NCBI RefSeq assembly: GCF_013778305.1
Contig: NZ_JACEIC010000002.1
Span: 3,125,669-3,189,668 of the forward strand
Origin: Nocardioides agri
GTDB taxonomy: Bacteria > Actinomycetota > Actinomycetes > Propionibacteriales > Nocardioidaceae
DNA length: 64,000 nt
Reading direction: 5' to 3'
The notes beneath the pieces are model-generated. The model searched no databases. It had not been told where the DNA came from and saw only the letters and a list, made by a program, of their open reading frames with translations. Shown here one piece after another: positions 8,644 to 17,267 of this stretch. A program made the translations under genes and the position numbers. Numbering within the stretch: the stretch's first letter is position 1; each line of letters opens with the position of its first letter.

Positions 8644-11600
8644 ATGACCGAGGAGCTCCGCATCACGTATCCGCCGGAGCTGCCGGTCACCCAGCGCCGC
8701 GACGACATCGCGACCGCGATCCGCGACCACCAGGTCGTGATCGTCGCCGGCGAGACCGGGTCGGGCAAGACCACCCAGCTGCCGAAGATCTGCCTCGAGC
8801 TCGGCCGGGGCCGCAACGGGATCATCGGCCACACCCAGCCGCGCCGGATCGCGGCCCGCTCGGTCGCGGAGCGGATCGCCAGCGAGCTGAAGACCGAGCT
8901 CGGCGACCTGGTCGGCTACCAGGTGCGGTTCACCGACCGGACGTCGAAGAGCAGTCGCGTGAAGGTGATGACCGACGGCATCCTGCTCGCCGAGCTCCAG
9001 CGCGACCGGCAGCTGCGCACGTACGACACGATCATCATCGACGAGGCGCACGAGCGGAGCCTCAACATCGACTTCCTGCTCGGCTACCTCAAGCGGCTGC
9101 TCCCGCGCCGACCGGACCTCAAGCTCATCATCACCTCGGCCACCATCGACGTGGACCGCTTCGCGAAGCACTTCGACGCGCCGGTCGTCGAGGTCTCCGG
9201 CCGCACCTATCCGGTCGAGATCCGCTACCGGCCGCTCATGTCCATGGACGACGAGGACGACGAGGGCGAGGTCGTCGTCCGCGACCAGACCGAGGCGATC
9301 GTCGAGGCGGTCAAGGAGCTCTCGGCCGAGGGGCCCGGCGACGTGCTGGTCTTCCTGCCGGGCGAGCGCGAGATCCGCGACACCGCCGACGCGCTCGGCG
9401 ACCTCGACAGCCGCGGCCGGCTCGAGATCCTGCCGCTCTACTCGCGGCTGACCGCCGCCGAGCAGCACCGCGTCTTCAGCTCCCACGGCAACGCCGTGCG
9501 CCGCGTCGTGCTCGCCACCAACGTCGCCGAGACCTCGCTGACCGTGCCCGGCATCCGCTACGTCGTGGACACCGGCGTCGCCCGGATCAGCCGCTACTCG
9601 GTGCGCACCAAGGTGCAACGGCTGCCGATCGAACCGATCAGCCAGGCGTCGGCCAACCAGCGCTCCGGGCGGTGTGGCCGCGTCGAGGCCGGCATCGCCG
9701 TCCGGCTCTACTCCGAGGAGGACTTCGAGGGCCGCCCGGAGTTCACCGACCCCGAGATCCTGCGCACCAACCTGGCCAGCGTCATCCTGCAGATGACCTC
9801 GCTGGGCCTCGGCGACATCGCGCGGTTCCCGTTCGTCGAGCCCCCGGACCGGCGCAACGTGCAGTCCGGCGTGCAGCTGCTCGAGGAGCTCGGCGCGCTG
9901 CGCACCGGCACGCTCTCCAAGACCGGTCGCCGGCTCGCGCGGCTGCCGATCGACCCGCGACTCGGGCGGATGATCCTCGAGGCCGAGCGGCTCGGCTGCG
10001 TCCGCGAGGTGATCGTGATCGCGGCCGCGCTGTCGCTCCAGGACCCGCGCGAGCGGCCCGGCGCCGACCGCCCCAAGGAGCAGGCGCAGGCCGACCAGCT
10101 GCACGCCCGCTACAAGGCCGAGGGCAGCGACTTCCTCACCTGGCTCAACCTCTGGCGCTACCTCAAGGAGCAGCAGCGAGAGCTCTCCTCCTCGGCGTTC
10201 CGCCGGATGTGCAAGCGCGAGTTCCTCAACTACCTGCGGGTCCGCGAGTGGCAGGACTTCGAGTCGCAGCTGCGCCAGGTGTGCAAGGAGATGAAGATCC
10301 AGGTCGGCCAGCCGGCGGACAACCCCGACGCCGACGGCATCCACCAGGCGCTGCTGTCCGGTCTGCTCTCGCACATCGGCCTGCTGGAGGAGCGCGACAA
10401 GAAGGAGCGCGGGCCGCGCGAGTACCTCGGCGCTCGCGGCTCGCGGTTCGCGGTCTTCCCCGGCAGCGTGCTGCACCGCAAGAACCCCCAGTTCCTGATG
10501 GCCGGCGAGCTCGTCGAGACCAGCCGCCTGTGGGCGAGGCAGAACGCCGCGATCAAGCCCGAGTGGGCCGAGCGGCTCGGTAGCGACCTGGTGAAGCGCT
10601 CCTACTCCGAGCCGCACTGGAGCAAGAAGCGTGCGGCGGTCATGGCCTACGAGCGCGCGACGCTCTACGGCGTCCCGCTCGTCGCCGACCGGCTCGTCTC
10701 CTACGGCAAGGTCGACGTCGCGCTCGCCCGCGAGCTCTTCATCCGGCACGCGCTCGTCTACGGCGAGTGGCACACCCGGCACAGGTTCATGGACACCAAC
10801 CGGCGGCTGCTCGAGGAGGCCGAGGAGCTCGAGCACCGGGCCCGCCGCCGCGACATCGTGGTCGACGAGCACACGCTGTTCGACTTCTACGACGCCCGGG
10901 TCGGCGCCGAGGTCGTGAGCGGCGCGCACTTCGACCAGTGGTGGAAGCACGCCCGCCGCGCCCAGCCGGAGCTGCTGACCTTCGACCCCGCGATGCTCAC
11001 CCACGACACCGCCGACGAGGTCCGCGCCGGCGACTACCCGGAGCAGTGGGAGGGCGAGGGGCTGACGTTCCCGATCAGCTACCACTTCGAGCCGGGCGCC
11101 GCGGACGACGGGCTCACGATCGACGTGCCGGTCGCCACCCTCAACCGGGTCGAGGCCGACGACTTCTCGTGGAACGTCCCGGGCCTGCGCAAGGAGCTGG
11201 TCACCAGCCTGATCCGCAGCCTGCCGAAGAACCTGCGGGTCAGCTTCGTGCCCGCGCCCGACAAGGCCCGCGAGTTCCTCGCGGCGGTGCCGCCGGGGGA
11301 GGAGCCGCTCCTCGACGCGCTCGAGAGGTGGTGCCGCGCGACCAGCGGCGTCGTGGTGCCACGGGACGCGTGGGACTGGTCGAAGGTGCCCGAGCACCTG
11401 CGGCCGACGTACCGCGTCGTCGGCGACGACGGCCAGGAGCAGGCGCGGGGCAAGGACCTCGACGCCCTGAAGGCGCCGCTGCGCGGGCAGTTCGCCGAGG
11501 CGATCGCCGAGGTCGCCAGCGACAGCGGGCTGGCGCGCACGGGCGAGACCACGTGGGTGTTCGGCACCATCGAGCCGTCGTTCACGCAGAAGCGCGCCGG

Positions 11601-12387
11601 CCACGAGGTGCAGGTCTTCCCGGCCCTGGTCGACGAGGGCGCGACCGTCGGTCTCCAGGTCTACGGCTCCGCCGAGGAGCAGGAGGCCCGGCACCGGCTC
11701 GGCGTGCGGAGGCTGCTGCTCCTGGGGATCCCCTCGCCGGTGAAGCAGGTGCTCGACGGGCTCTCCAACGCCGAGAAGCTGGGGCTCGCGGGCTCACCGT
11801 ACGGCAGCGTCGCCGAGCTGCTCGACGACGCCCGCGCCGCCGTCGTGCAGGCCGTCGTCGACGGCCGCCCGCCGGTGCGCGACGAGGCGGCGTACGCCGC
11901 GCTGCTCGCCGAGGCGGGCCGCGACCACGAGGCGCACCTGCGCGGCGTCGTCGCCGACCTGATGCGGGTGCTCGACCGGTGGCGCCGGGCGGAGAAGGCG
12001 CTGAGCGGGCGCGCGGAGATGACGATGCTGCCGGCGCTGACCGACATGCGCGGCCAGCTGGCACGGCTGGTGCACCGCGGCTTCGTCGGCGAGGCGGGCG
12101 CGGCGCAGCTGCGTCGCTACCCGACCTACCTCAGCGCCCTGGAGCAGCGCCGGGAGAAGCTCGCCGGTCAGGTCAACCGCGACCGGCAGCTGATGGACCA
12201 GATCGCCGACGTGCAGGAGGCCTACCTGCACCAGCTCGACGCGCTGCCCGACGGGCGGCCGCCGGGCGCGGCGTTGCGGCAGGTGCGCTGGATGCTCGAG
12301 GAGTACCGCGTCTCGCTGTGGGCGCAGCAGCTCGGCACGCCGTACCCCGTGAGCGACCAGCGGATCCGACGCAGCCTCGCGACGTAA
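8644..12387 (+). CDS. hrpA: ATP-dependent RNA helicase HrpA
   Basis: 1247 residues, near the usual length of about 1300 for HrpA. DEAH/RHA superfamily 2 helicase: Walker A GETGSGKTT at residues 36-44, DEAH box at 133-136, SAT motif (ITSATID) and motif VI (QRSGRCGR). These are followed by HA2, OB-fold and the long C-terminal DUF3418 region typical of HrpA rather than of eukaryote-like DEAH proteins. In E. coli, HrpA rescues stalled ribosomes by pulling on mRNA; the same is assumed here. The ATG follows CACAAT by 9 bases, so transcription may be leaderless. Divergent from the KstD-like gene. Confidence 0.95.
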   Translation: MTEELRITYPPELPVTQRRDDIATAIRDHQVVIVAGETGSGKTTQLPKICLELGRGRNGIIGHTQPRRIAARSVAERIASELKTELGDLVGYQVRFTDRTSKSSRVKVMTDGILLAELQRDRQLRTYDTIIIDEAHERSLNIDFLLGYLKRLLPRRPDLKLIITSATIDVDRFAKHFDAPVVEVSGRTYPVEIRYRPLMSMDDEDDEGEVVVRDQTEAIVEAVKELSAEGPGDVLVFLPGEREIRDTADALGDLDSRGRLEILPLYSRLTAAEQHRVFSSHGNAVRRVVLATNVAETSLTVPGIRYVVDTGVARISRYSVRTKVQRLPIEPISQASANQRSGRCGRVEAGIAVRLYSEEDFEGRPEFTDPEILRTNLASVILQMTSLGLGDIARFPFVEPPDRRNVQSGVQLLEELGALRTGTLSKTGRRLARLPIDPRLGRMILEAERLGCVREVIVIAAALSLQDPRERPGADRPKEQAQADQLHARYKAEGSDFLTWLNLWRYLKEQQRELSSSAFRRMCKREFLNYLRVREWQDFESQLRQVCKEMKIQVGQPADNPDADGIHQALLSGLLSHIGLLEERDKKERGPREYLGARGSRFAVFPGSVLHRKNPQFLMAGELVETSRLWARQNAAIKPEWAERLGSDLVKRSYSEPHWSKKRAAVMAYERATLYGVPLVADRLVSYGKVDVALARELFIRHALVYGEWHTRHRFMDTNRRLLEEAEELEHRARRRDIVVDEHTLFDFYDARVGAEVVSGAHFDQWWKHARRAQPELLTFDPAMLTHDTADEVRAGDYPEQWEGEGLTFPISYHFEPGAADDGLTIDVPVATLNRVEADDFSWNVPGLRKELVTSLIRSLPKNLRVSFVPAPDKAREFLAAVPPGEEPLLDALERWCRATSGVVVPRDAWDWSKVPEHLRPTYRVVGDDGQEQARGKDLDALKAPLRGQFAEAIAEVASDSGLARTGETTWVFGTIEPSFTQKRAGHEVQVFPALVDEGATVGLQVYGSAEEQEARHRLGVRRLLLLGIPSPVKQVLDGLSNAEKLGLAGSPYGSVAELLDDARAAVVQAVVDGRPPVRDEAAYAALLAEAGRDHEAHLRGVVADLMRVLDRWRRAEKALSGRAEMTMLPALTDMRGQLARLVHRGFVGEAGAAQLRRYPTYLSALEQRREKLAGQVNRDRQLMDQIADVQEAYLHQLDALPDGRPPGAALRQVRWMLEEYRVSLWAQQLGTPYPVSDQRIRRSLAT

Positions 12388-12397
12388 GGTGCAGAGC

Positions 12398-12994
12398 GTG
12401 ACCGGCCGCCAGTACCACCGTCCGATGACCCCGGGAGAGGGCTTCTTCGACGCGCTCGTCGGGGCGGCGGACCCGGCTCTCGTCAGCGAGGCCGCCGACC
12501 GCGCGGCCCAGCTCCTGGTGCGCGGCGCCCGCGACTCCGCGGACGCCGCGATCGCGGACCGGCTGGTCCACCTCGCGGACACCGAGGGCATCGAGGCGAT
12601 CGCCGAGGTCTGGTCGGGGTCACCGGCAGACTCGCTCGCCGGCTGCCTGTGGCGGCTCTACCTCCTCCGGTCGTGGGTGTACGCCGACCCGGTGGGTGTC
12701 TCGCGGCAGTTCGAGGCCGGCCGGCGCAGCGCCCAGGTCGCGCAGGTCGTGGCGGGGGTCGCCGACCCGCCCGGCCCGGAGCAGCTCAAGGCGATGGTCG
12801 ACGAGGTGCTGCGCGGCCTCGCGGGCAGTGATCTTGCTGACGTCCTGCTGCGCGCCGCCGCGTTCGCGCGGGTCGTGGCGACCGGTCGGGCCGTGCTGAG
12901 CGGGTCGAGCGAGGCGGAGGTGCAGCGGATGCTGGTGCTCTCCGAGCAGCTCGAGGCGGCGGGTCATGCCGAACTGGAACAAGAGCTCGCCTGA
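12398..12994 (+). CDS. Conserved actinobacterial protein of unknown function
   Basis: 198 residues, soluble, mostly alpha-helical and Ala/Leu-rich, with no catalytic motif I recognise. The N-terminus (TGRQYHRPMTPGEGFFDALVGA) looks conserved-protein-like rather than random. GTG at 12398 is preceded by AAGG with 8-base spacing; a second in-frame GTG at 12389 is less well placed. It starts 10 bp after hrpA and may be co-transcribed. A structured inverted repeat follows its stop codon by 16 bp. Confidence 0.7.
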   Translation: MTGRQYHRPMTPGEGFFDALVGAADPALVSEAADRAAQLLVRGARDSADAAIADRLVHLADTEGIEAIAEVWSGSPADSLAGCLWRLYLLRSWVYADPVGVSRQFEAGRRSAQVAQVVAGVADPPGPEQLKAMVDEVLRGLAGSDLADVLLRAAAFARVVATGRAVLSGSSEAEVQRMLVLSEQLEAAGHAELEQELA

Positions 12995-13010
12995 CGCCGT
13001 TACACTGGCT

Positions 13011-13101
13011 GGAGCACGCCGGGCTGCGGCAGCCCCGGGTCCCAAAATCAGCCGCTACGAGCGGCCACGCGCCGTGAGGCGCTCCCGGTCCGGCGTGCTC
13101 C
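13011..13101 (+). ncRNA. Candidate structured RNA or complex operator (12-bp closing stem)
   Basis: GGAGCACGCCGG (13011-13022) and CCGGCGTGCTCC (13090-13101) are perfect complements. Inside are GCTG-CGG-CAGC (13023-13033), CCGGG/CCCGG (13035-13039 with 13084-13088), GCCGCT-ACG-AGCGGC (13051-13065) and GCGCC-GTGA-GGCGC (13069-13082, a GNRA-type loop). The result is a multibranched fold. TACACT at 13001-13006 could be its -10. I do not recognise the family: it lacks the SRP RNA GGAAG loop, a tRNA T-loop and C-rich 6C loops. It could equally be a terminator/operator for the flanking genes. Confidence 0.5.
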
Positions 13102-13107
13102 TATTCT
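13102..13107 (+). promoter_or_regulatory. -10 hexamer of PemK-like gene (leaderless)
   Basis: TATTCT lies 7 bases before the GTG start and immediately after the 12-bp inverted repeat. No ribosome-binding site lies between, so transcription and translation probably start together. Confidence 0.5.
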
Positions 13108-13114
13108 GTCTCTC

Positions 13115-13531
13115 GTGCTGCGCCGACTCTTCCGCCGCCGTCGCTCCGTCGACGTGCGCTACGCCCCGCACGAGGACGGCCGCCCCGACCCGGGTGAGGT
13201 CGTGTGGGGCTGGGTGCCGTTCGAGGACGACCCGGACCGCGGCAAGGACCGCCCGGTGCTGCTGATCGGCCGCGACGGCGACCTGCTGCTCGGGCTGATG
13301 CTCACCAGCAAGGACCACGACCGCGACGCCGCCGACGAGGCGCGGTGGGGTCGCTCCTGGATGGACGTCGGGAGCGGCGGCTGGGACCGGGACAACCGGC
13401 CGAGCGAGGTGCGACTCGACCGGCTGCTGCGGCTCGAGGCGTCCGCCGTACGCCGCGAGGGCGCCGCGCTGGACCGTCGTACGTTCGACCTCGTGATCGC
13501 GGCCGCCCGCGAACATCACACTCTCGACTGA
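13115..13531 (+). CDS. PemK/MazF-like family protein
   Basis: 138 residues. A basic N-terminus (LRRLFRRRRS) leads into GEVVWGWVPFEDDP and RPVLLIGR, the beta-barrel start typical of the PemK/MazF fold, in which toxin members cut RNA. The family also includes long solo actinobacterial proteins without an antitoxin, and no small antitoxin ORF is visible here; the upstream neighbour is the structured repeat instead. I therefore call the fold but not toxicity. GTG start chosen from the -10 spacing. Confidence 0.7.
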   Translation: MLRRLFRRRRSVDVRYAPHEDGRPDPGEVVWGWVPFEDDPDRGKDRPVLLIGRDGDLLLGLMLTSKDHDRDAADEARWGRSWMDVGSGGWDRDNRPSEVRLDRLLRLEASAVRREGAALDRRTFDLVIAAAREHHTLD

Positions 13532-13567
13532 GCCTCCCCGTCTCCGGGGCCGCTAGGGTGGTCCGCA

Positions 13568-13587
13568 CGCCCGGGGGGACCCGGGCG
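13568..13587 (+). promoter_or_regulatory. 5' leader hairpin of solute-binding lipoprotein mRNA
   Basis: CGCCCGGG-GGGA-CCCGGGCG is a perfect 8-bp stem with a purine tetraloop. A -10 (TAGGGT, 13554-13559) just upstream would start the mRNA at the hairpin base, which could stabilise the 5' end. Confidence 0.4.
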
Positions 13588-13621
13588 CGCCTACGTGATC
13601 AGGGCCGCGAAGGAGGAGTCG

Positions 13622-14983
13622 GTGAGGGCGTCCAGGGGTGTGCTGGCGGGCGTCGCCGTGCTCTCCCTGTTGATGACGGCGGGCTGCACGGACGACCCGG
13701 AGGAGCCACCCGCGCCGACCCCCAGCACCTCGGCGCCGGCCCCGACCCGGATGACGTTCGGGGTCGTCGGGCCGGAGGCGCAGCAGTCCGCGCTCCAGGC
13801 GACCGTCGACACGTGGAACGCCGACCCGGAGCACATCCACGTCGAGATGAAGAGCTGGCCGACCCAGGCCGCCATGCGCGACGACATCGAGTCCGGTGCC
13901 GCGGTGCCCGACGTGTTCATGTCCAGCCGCTCGGACCTGTCCTGGCTGCTGGAGAACGGGCTCACCCAGCCGGTCGACGAGCTGCTCGACGAGCGCGGGG
14001 TGGAGTTCGGTGACAACTACTCCCGCGACGCGCTCGAGGCGCTGAGCACGGACGCGCACCTGCAGTGCATGCCCTACGGCGTGACGCCGACGCTCATCTA
14101 CTACAACAAGCGCCTGGTCCGCTTCGAACGGATGCGCAACCGGGGCCTCGACGCACCCGACGTGGACGCGACCAGCTGGTCCTTCGACCAGTTCGCAGCC
14201 GCCGCAGACTTCGCCAGCCGCCCGGTCCGCGGCTCGAAGGGTGTCCACATCGCGCCGACGATCGCGGGGCTGGCGCCGTTCATCCAGTCCGGCGGTGGCT
14301 CGGTCTTCGACGACGCCGTCGACCCGACGTCGCTGACCTTCGCCAGCGACGGCAGCCAGAGTGCGCTGGAGCGCACCCTCGAGCTGCTCCGTGACCCGCG
14401 GGTCACCCTCGACCAGTCCGAGCTGGCCGACAACGATGCCCTCACCTGGTTCATCCAGGGCAAGCTCGGGATGATCGCCGGCGACCGGTCGCTGGTGCCG
14501 GTCCTGCGCGCTGCCGGGCTCGCCTTCGACGTGATGCCGATGCCACGCCTCGACAGCAGCGCGACCGTCGGCGACGTCACCGCGCTCTGCATGTCGGCCG
14601 ACACCGCGAGCCCGGGCCTCGCCGCGGACTTCATGGTGCACGAGATCTCCGCCGAGTCCGTCGGCCGCGTCGCGAGCGTCGGCTACCTCCAGCCCGCCAA
14701 CGTCGCCGTCTCGCTCAGCGACGAGTTCCTCCAGCCCGGCCGGCGCCCCGCGCACTCCGCGTTCTTCAACACCGCCGTCCGCTCCATGGCGGTCCCGCCG
14801 CTCATTGACACCATGCCCGAGCTCGAGACCGCCGTCGCCCCCAGCCTGGAGCAGATGGTCTACGGCGTCGGCGTCCTCGACCTCGACACCCTCACGCACC
14901 AGGTCGACGACATCTCCAAGCCGATCCTCGACCCCGAGTCGGTCTCGGAGTCGCCGAGCCCGTCGGAGTCTTCCTCGGAGTAG
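13622..14983 (+). CDS. Extracellular solute-binding lipoprotein (ABC family 1)
   Basis: 453 residues. A signal sequence with lipobox LMTAGC (Cys near residue 22) is followed by a Pro/Thr/Ser linker and a family-1 periplasmic-binding fold (FGVVGPEAQQ, PDVFMSS, CMPYGVTPTLIYYNK, WFIQGKLGMIAGDRS). It ends in a Ser/Glu/Pro-rich tail. Family-1 proteins usually deliver sugars or oligosaccharides to ABC importers, but no permease or ATPase gene is nearby, so it is an orphan here. GTG is chosen because AAGGAGG sits at the right distance and the lipobox then falls correctly; a start at 13595 would put extra charged residues ahead of the signal. Confidence 0.85.
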   Translation: MRASRGVLAGVAVLSLLMTAGCTDDPEEPPAPTPSTSAPAPTRMTFGVVGPEAQQSALQATVDTWNADPEHIHVEMKSWPTQAAMRDDIESGAAVPDVFMSSRSDLSWLLENGLTQPVDELLDERGVEFGDNYSRDALEALSTDAHLQCMPYGVTPTLIYYNKRLVRFERMRNRGLDAPDVDATSWSFDQFAAAADFASRPVRGSKGVHIAPTIAGLAPFIQSGGGSVFDDAVDPTSLTFASDGSQSALERTLELLRDPRVTLDQSELADNDALTWFIQGKLGMIAGDRSLVPVLRAAGLAFDVMPMPRLDSSATVGDVTALCMSADTASPGLAADFMVHEISAESVGRVASVGYLQPANVAVSLSDEFLQPGRRPAHSAFFNTAVRSMAVPPLIDTMPELETAVAPSLEQMVYGVGVLDLDTLTHQVDDISKPILDPESVSESPSPSESSSE

Positions 14984-14990
14984 GGTCGTC

Positions 14991-15107
14991 GTCCTCCCGG
15001 CGCCGTCATTGTTCGTCCTCCGCCAGGTCCATCAAGGGTTCGCTTCGCCGGCTTCGCCGCCCTGGACTGACCTGGCTCCGGACGATCTTGGCGCCGATCG
15101 GGAGGAC
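14991..15107. repeat. Nested imperfect inverted repeat in convergent gap
   Basis: GTCCTCCCG (14991-14999) pairs with CGGGAGGAC (15099-15107). Inside, CCAGG-TCCA (15023-15031) pairs with TGGA and CCTGG (15063-15075) across a CTGA bulge, and the centre is repetitive GCTTCGCCG sequence. It may be an RNA fold or a degenerate repeat. No ORF is supported here. Confidence 0.35.
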
Positions 15108-15137
15108 GCCGACCTGCGGTCGGGCGCGCAGGCGTTT

Positions 15138-15180
15138 CAGCGGAGATCTTGATCCACCAGGTGAATCAGAATCTCCGCTG
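15138..15180. terminator. Bidirectional hairpin terminator
   Basis: CAGCGGAGAT and ATCTCCGCTG are perfect outer arms; pairing continues to 15 of 18 positions. It lies between the convergent solute-binding protein and RNase D genes. There is no U-tract, as is common in high-GC actinobacteria. Confidence 0.6.
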
Positions 15181-15267
15181 GAACCCCGAAGACCCCAGGG
15201 CCGACCCCACGCGCCCCGACCGCCGGTCGGCGACACCCACCACCGGTGACCGGCGCCCCAGCCGCCG

Positions 15268-16554
15268 TCAGTCGTCAGCAGGCTCGTCAGCAGGCGCGTC
15301 GACAGGCTCGGCGACGACAGGCTCGGCGTCCGCGGTGAGGATCGCGTCGGTGAGGACGGGGGCGGTGAGCTCGATCTGCCACGGGCGGGCGCCGTAGCCG
15401 GCGAGCTGCTCGCCGACGGCCGCGAGGAGCCTGGCGGGCTCGCGCGTGGAGGGAGGGGTCCAGAGGGTGCGGCGGAGGTAGTCGGGGGTCAGCAGGTTCT
15501 CGACCGGGAGCACGAGCTCCTCGGCGAGTGCGGTGATGGCCTCCCGGGCGAGGACGAGACGGCGGGCCGCCACGGGATCCTTCTCGGCCCAGGCGCGGGG
15601 GAGGGGCGGGCCGTCGCCGCGCGGGGTGCGCACGGGCAGCTCCGACTCGTCCATCTCGGCGGCCCGGCGCAAGGCCTCGACCCAGCGGGACGAGTAGCGC
15701 TCGGCGCCCCGGCCGTGGAAGCCCTTGGTGGCGAGCAGCGCGTCCCGGTCCGTCGGCAGCGCGGTGGCAGCGGCGACGATCGCGGCGTCGGGGAGGATCC
15801 GGCCGGGCGTGACGTCGCGGCGCTCGGCGATCTCGTCCCGTGCCGTCCAGAGCTCGCGTACGGCGCCCAGCGCGCGCCGTCCCCGCACCCGGTGCACGCC
15901 GGACGTACGCCGCCAGGCGTCGACGCGCGGGGTGGGCACGAAGCCGCGGAGGTACTCGAACTCCTGCCGGGCCCACTCGGCCTTGCCGGCCTTCTCGAGC
16001 TCCTCGCCGATGATCGCCCGCAGCTCGAGCAGCACCTCGACGTCGAGTGCGGCGTACTCCAGCCACGGCCCGGGCAGCGGCCGCGTCGACCAGTCGGCGG
16101 CCGAGTGCTCCTTGGCCAGCCGGTAGCCGAGCAGCGTCTCGACCAACGTCGCCAGCCCGACACGGGGATAGCCGAGCAGGCGGCCGGCGAGCTCGGTGTC
16201 GAAGAGCGCGTCGGGGTGCAGGTCCACCTCGGCCAGGCACGGCAGGTCCTGGGTCGCGGCGTGCAGGATCCACTCGGTCCCGGCCAGCGCCTCGCTCAAC
16301 GGAGCGAGCGACGTGAGCGGGATCGGGTCGACCAGGAACGAGCCGGCGCCCTCGCGGCGCAGCTGGATCAGGTAGGCGCGCGAGGAGTAGCGGTAGCCCG
16401 ACGCCCGCTCGGCGTCGATCGCGACCGGCCCCGTGCCGGCCCCGATGGCGGCGGCAGCGGCGGCCAGGTCCGCGTCGGTCTCCACCACCGGCGGCAGGCC
16501 GTCGCGCAGCGTCAGGAGCGGGGGGAGTTCGGTGGGAGTGTCGTCGTCGGTCAT
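15268..16554 (-). CDS. rnd: Ribonuclease D family 3'-5' exonuclease
   Basis: 428 residues. A DnaQ-like exonuclease domain (about 25-200) carries the DEDD motifs: [11 protein letters not shown] (Exo I), AATQDLPCL (Exo II) and [12 protein letters not shown] (Exo III, DEDDy type). An HRDC domain follows (about 215-300, with R.ELW..RDEIAE..D..P..ILPD) and an acidic Ala/Pro-rich tail. The enzyme trims the 3' ends of tRNA and other stable RNA. ATG lies 5 bp after the DUF3000 stop, so the two are co-transcribed; this RNase D-DUF3000-hemE neighbourhood is common in actinobacteria. Confidence 0.92.
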   Translation of the reverse strand: MTDDDTPTELPPLLTLRDGLPPVVETDADLAAAAAAIGAGTGPVAIDAERASGYRYSSRAYLIQLRREGAGSFLVDPIPLTSLAPLSEALAGTEWILHAATQDLPCLAEVDLHPDALFDTELAGRLLGYPRVGLATLVETLLGYRLAKEHSAADWSTRPLPGPWLEYAALDVEVLLELRAIIGEELEKAGKAEWARQEFEYLRGFVPTPRVDAWRRTSGVHRVRGRRALGAVRELWTARDEIAERRDVTPGRILPDAAIVAAATALPTDRDALLATKGFHGRGAERYSSRWVEALRRAAEMDESELPVRTPRGDGPPLPRAWAEKDPVAARRLVLAREAITALAEELVLPVENLLTPDYLRRTLWTPPSTREPARLLAAVGEQLAGYGARPWQIELTAPVLTDAILTADAEPVVAEPVDAPADEPADD

Positions 16555-16559
16555 GCCGG

Positions 16560-17198
16560 TCAGCGTCCGCCGCCCCGCTGGCCGCGCCGGCTGGGCATCA
16601 CGGCGACCCCGTCCGGCACCGGCGGCAACCCGGCCGCCGTGCACAGCAGCTCGCCCCACGCCTCCACGTGCGGGGCGACGTCGAGCGGGGCCAGGTCGGG
16701 CGCGTCGTCGGCGACGACCGGCGTCCACGAGGCGCGGATCTCGATCTGGGCGGTGCCGCCCTCGTCGGCCATCCCACCGAAGCTCTCGGTGGCGACCCGC
16801 GTGACCGTGCCGGACGCCGCGACGTACGACGCTCCGTGCTCGGCGAGCGCCTCGGTCAGCCACGACCAGCCCACGTCGGCGAGCAGCGGGTCGGTGATCA
16901 GGTCCAGGTCGACCTCGGCCCGGGCGTAGGCCACGCAGCGGAAGGTGCCCGCCCAGGCGTCGTTGCCGGCGGGGTCGTGGAGCAGGATGATCCGGCCGGT
17001 GCCGACGTCGACGCCGTCGACGGTGACGTCGGCGGAGAGGGCCGAGGCCCACGGGGCGATCCGCTGCGGCGCCGGCATCTCCTCGCAGAGCACCTCCGGG
17101 CGCAAGCGGGCAGCGTGCATGGTGGCCACGGCCTCACGGAACTCCGCGGGCGCCGCGCCCGCACCCGTTCCCGGGTGGGTCTCTTGACCGACCACCAT
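16560..17198 (-). CDS. DUF3000 family protein
   Basis: 212 residues. No enzymatic motif is visible; it matches the actinobacteria-specific DUF3000 family, whose genes sit between RNase D and hemE as here ([31 protein letters not shown] near the start). Function unknown. TACTGT (17205-17210, minus strand) is 6 bases before the ATG, so the message is probably leaderless. Divergent from hemE with a 69-bp gap. Confidence 0.85.
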   Translation of the reverse strand: MVVGQETHPGTGAGAAPAEFREAVATMHAARLRPEVLCEEMPAPQRIAPWASALSADVTVDGVDVGTGRIILLHDPAGNDAWAGTFRCVAYARAEVDLDLITDPLLADVGWSWLTEALAEHGASYVAASGTVTRVATESFGGMADEGGTAQIEIRASWTPVVADDAPDLAPLDVAPHVEAWGELLCTAAGLPPVPDGVAVMPSRRGQRGGGR

Positions 17199-17204
17199 GG
17201 GTTC

Positions 17205-17210
17205 ACAGTA
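17205..17210 (-). promoter_or_regulatory. -10 hexamer, DUF3000 (leaderless)
   Basis: Read on the minus strand the hexamer is TACTGT, 6 bases before the ATG, with no Shine-Dalgarno. Confidence 0.55.
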
Positions 17211-17267
17211 AGTCGGCCCGGCGTTCGCCGATGTGCGAACACGCCGACCACCTGCGAGGCTTCGCTC

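Noticed and set aside
13011-13101. SRP RNA, tRNA-Sec or 6C identity for the 91-bp element
   Set aside because: No GGAAG loop or conserved SRP core, no T-loop (TTCGA) and no C-rich loops on either strand.
13115-13531. Functional toxin-antitoxin module
   Set aside because: The PemK-like fold is plausible but no antitoxin ORF of the usual 60-90 codons lies up- or downstream.
13622-14983. Complete ABC sugar importer
   Set aside because: Only the binding protein is present; neighbouring genes are RNase D and a PemK-like gene, with no permease or ATPase.
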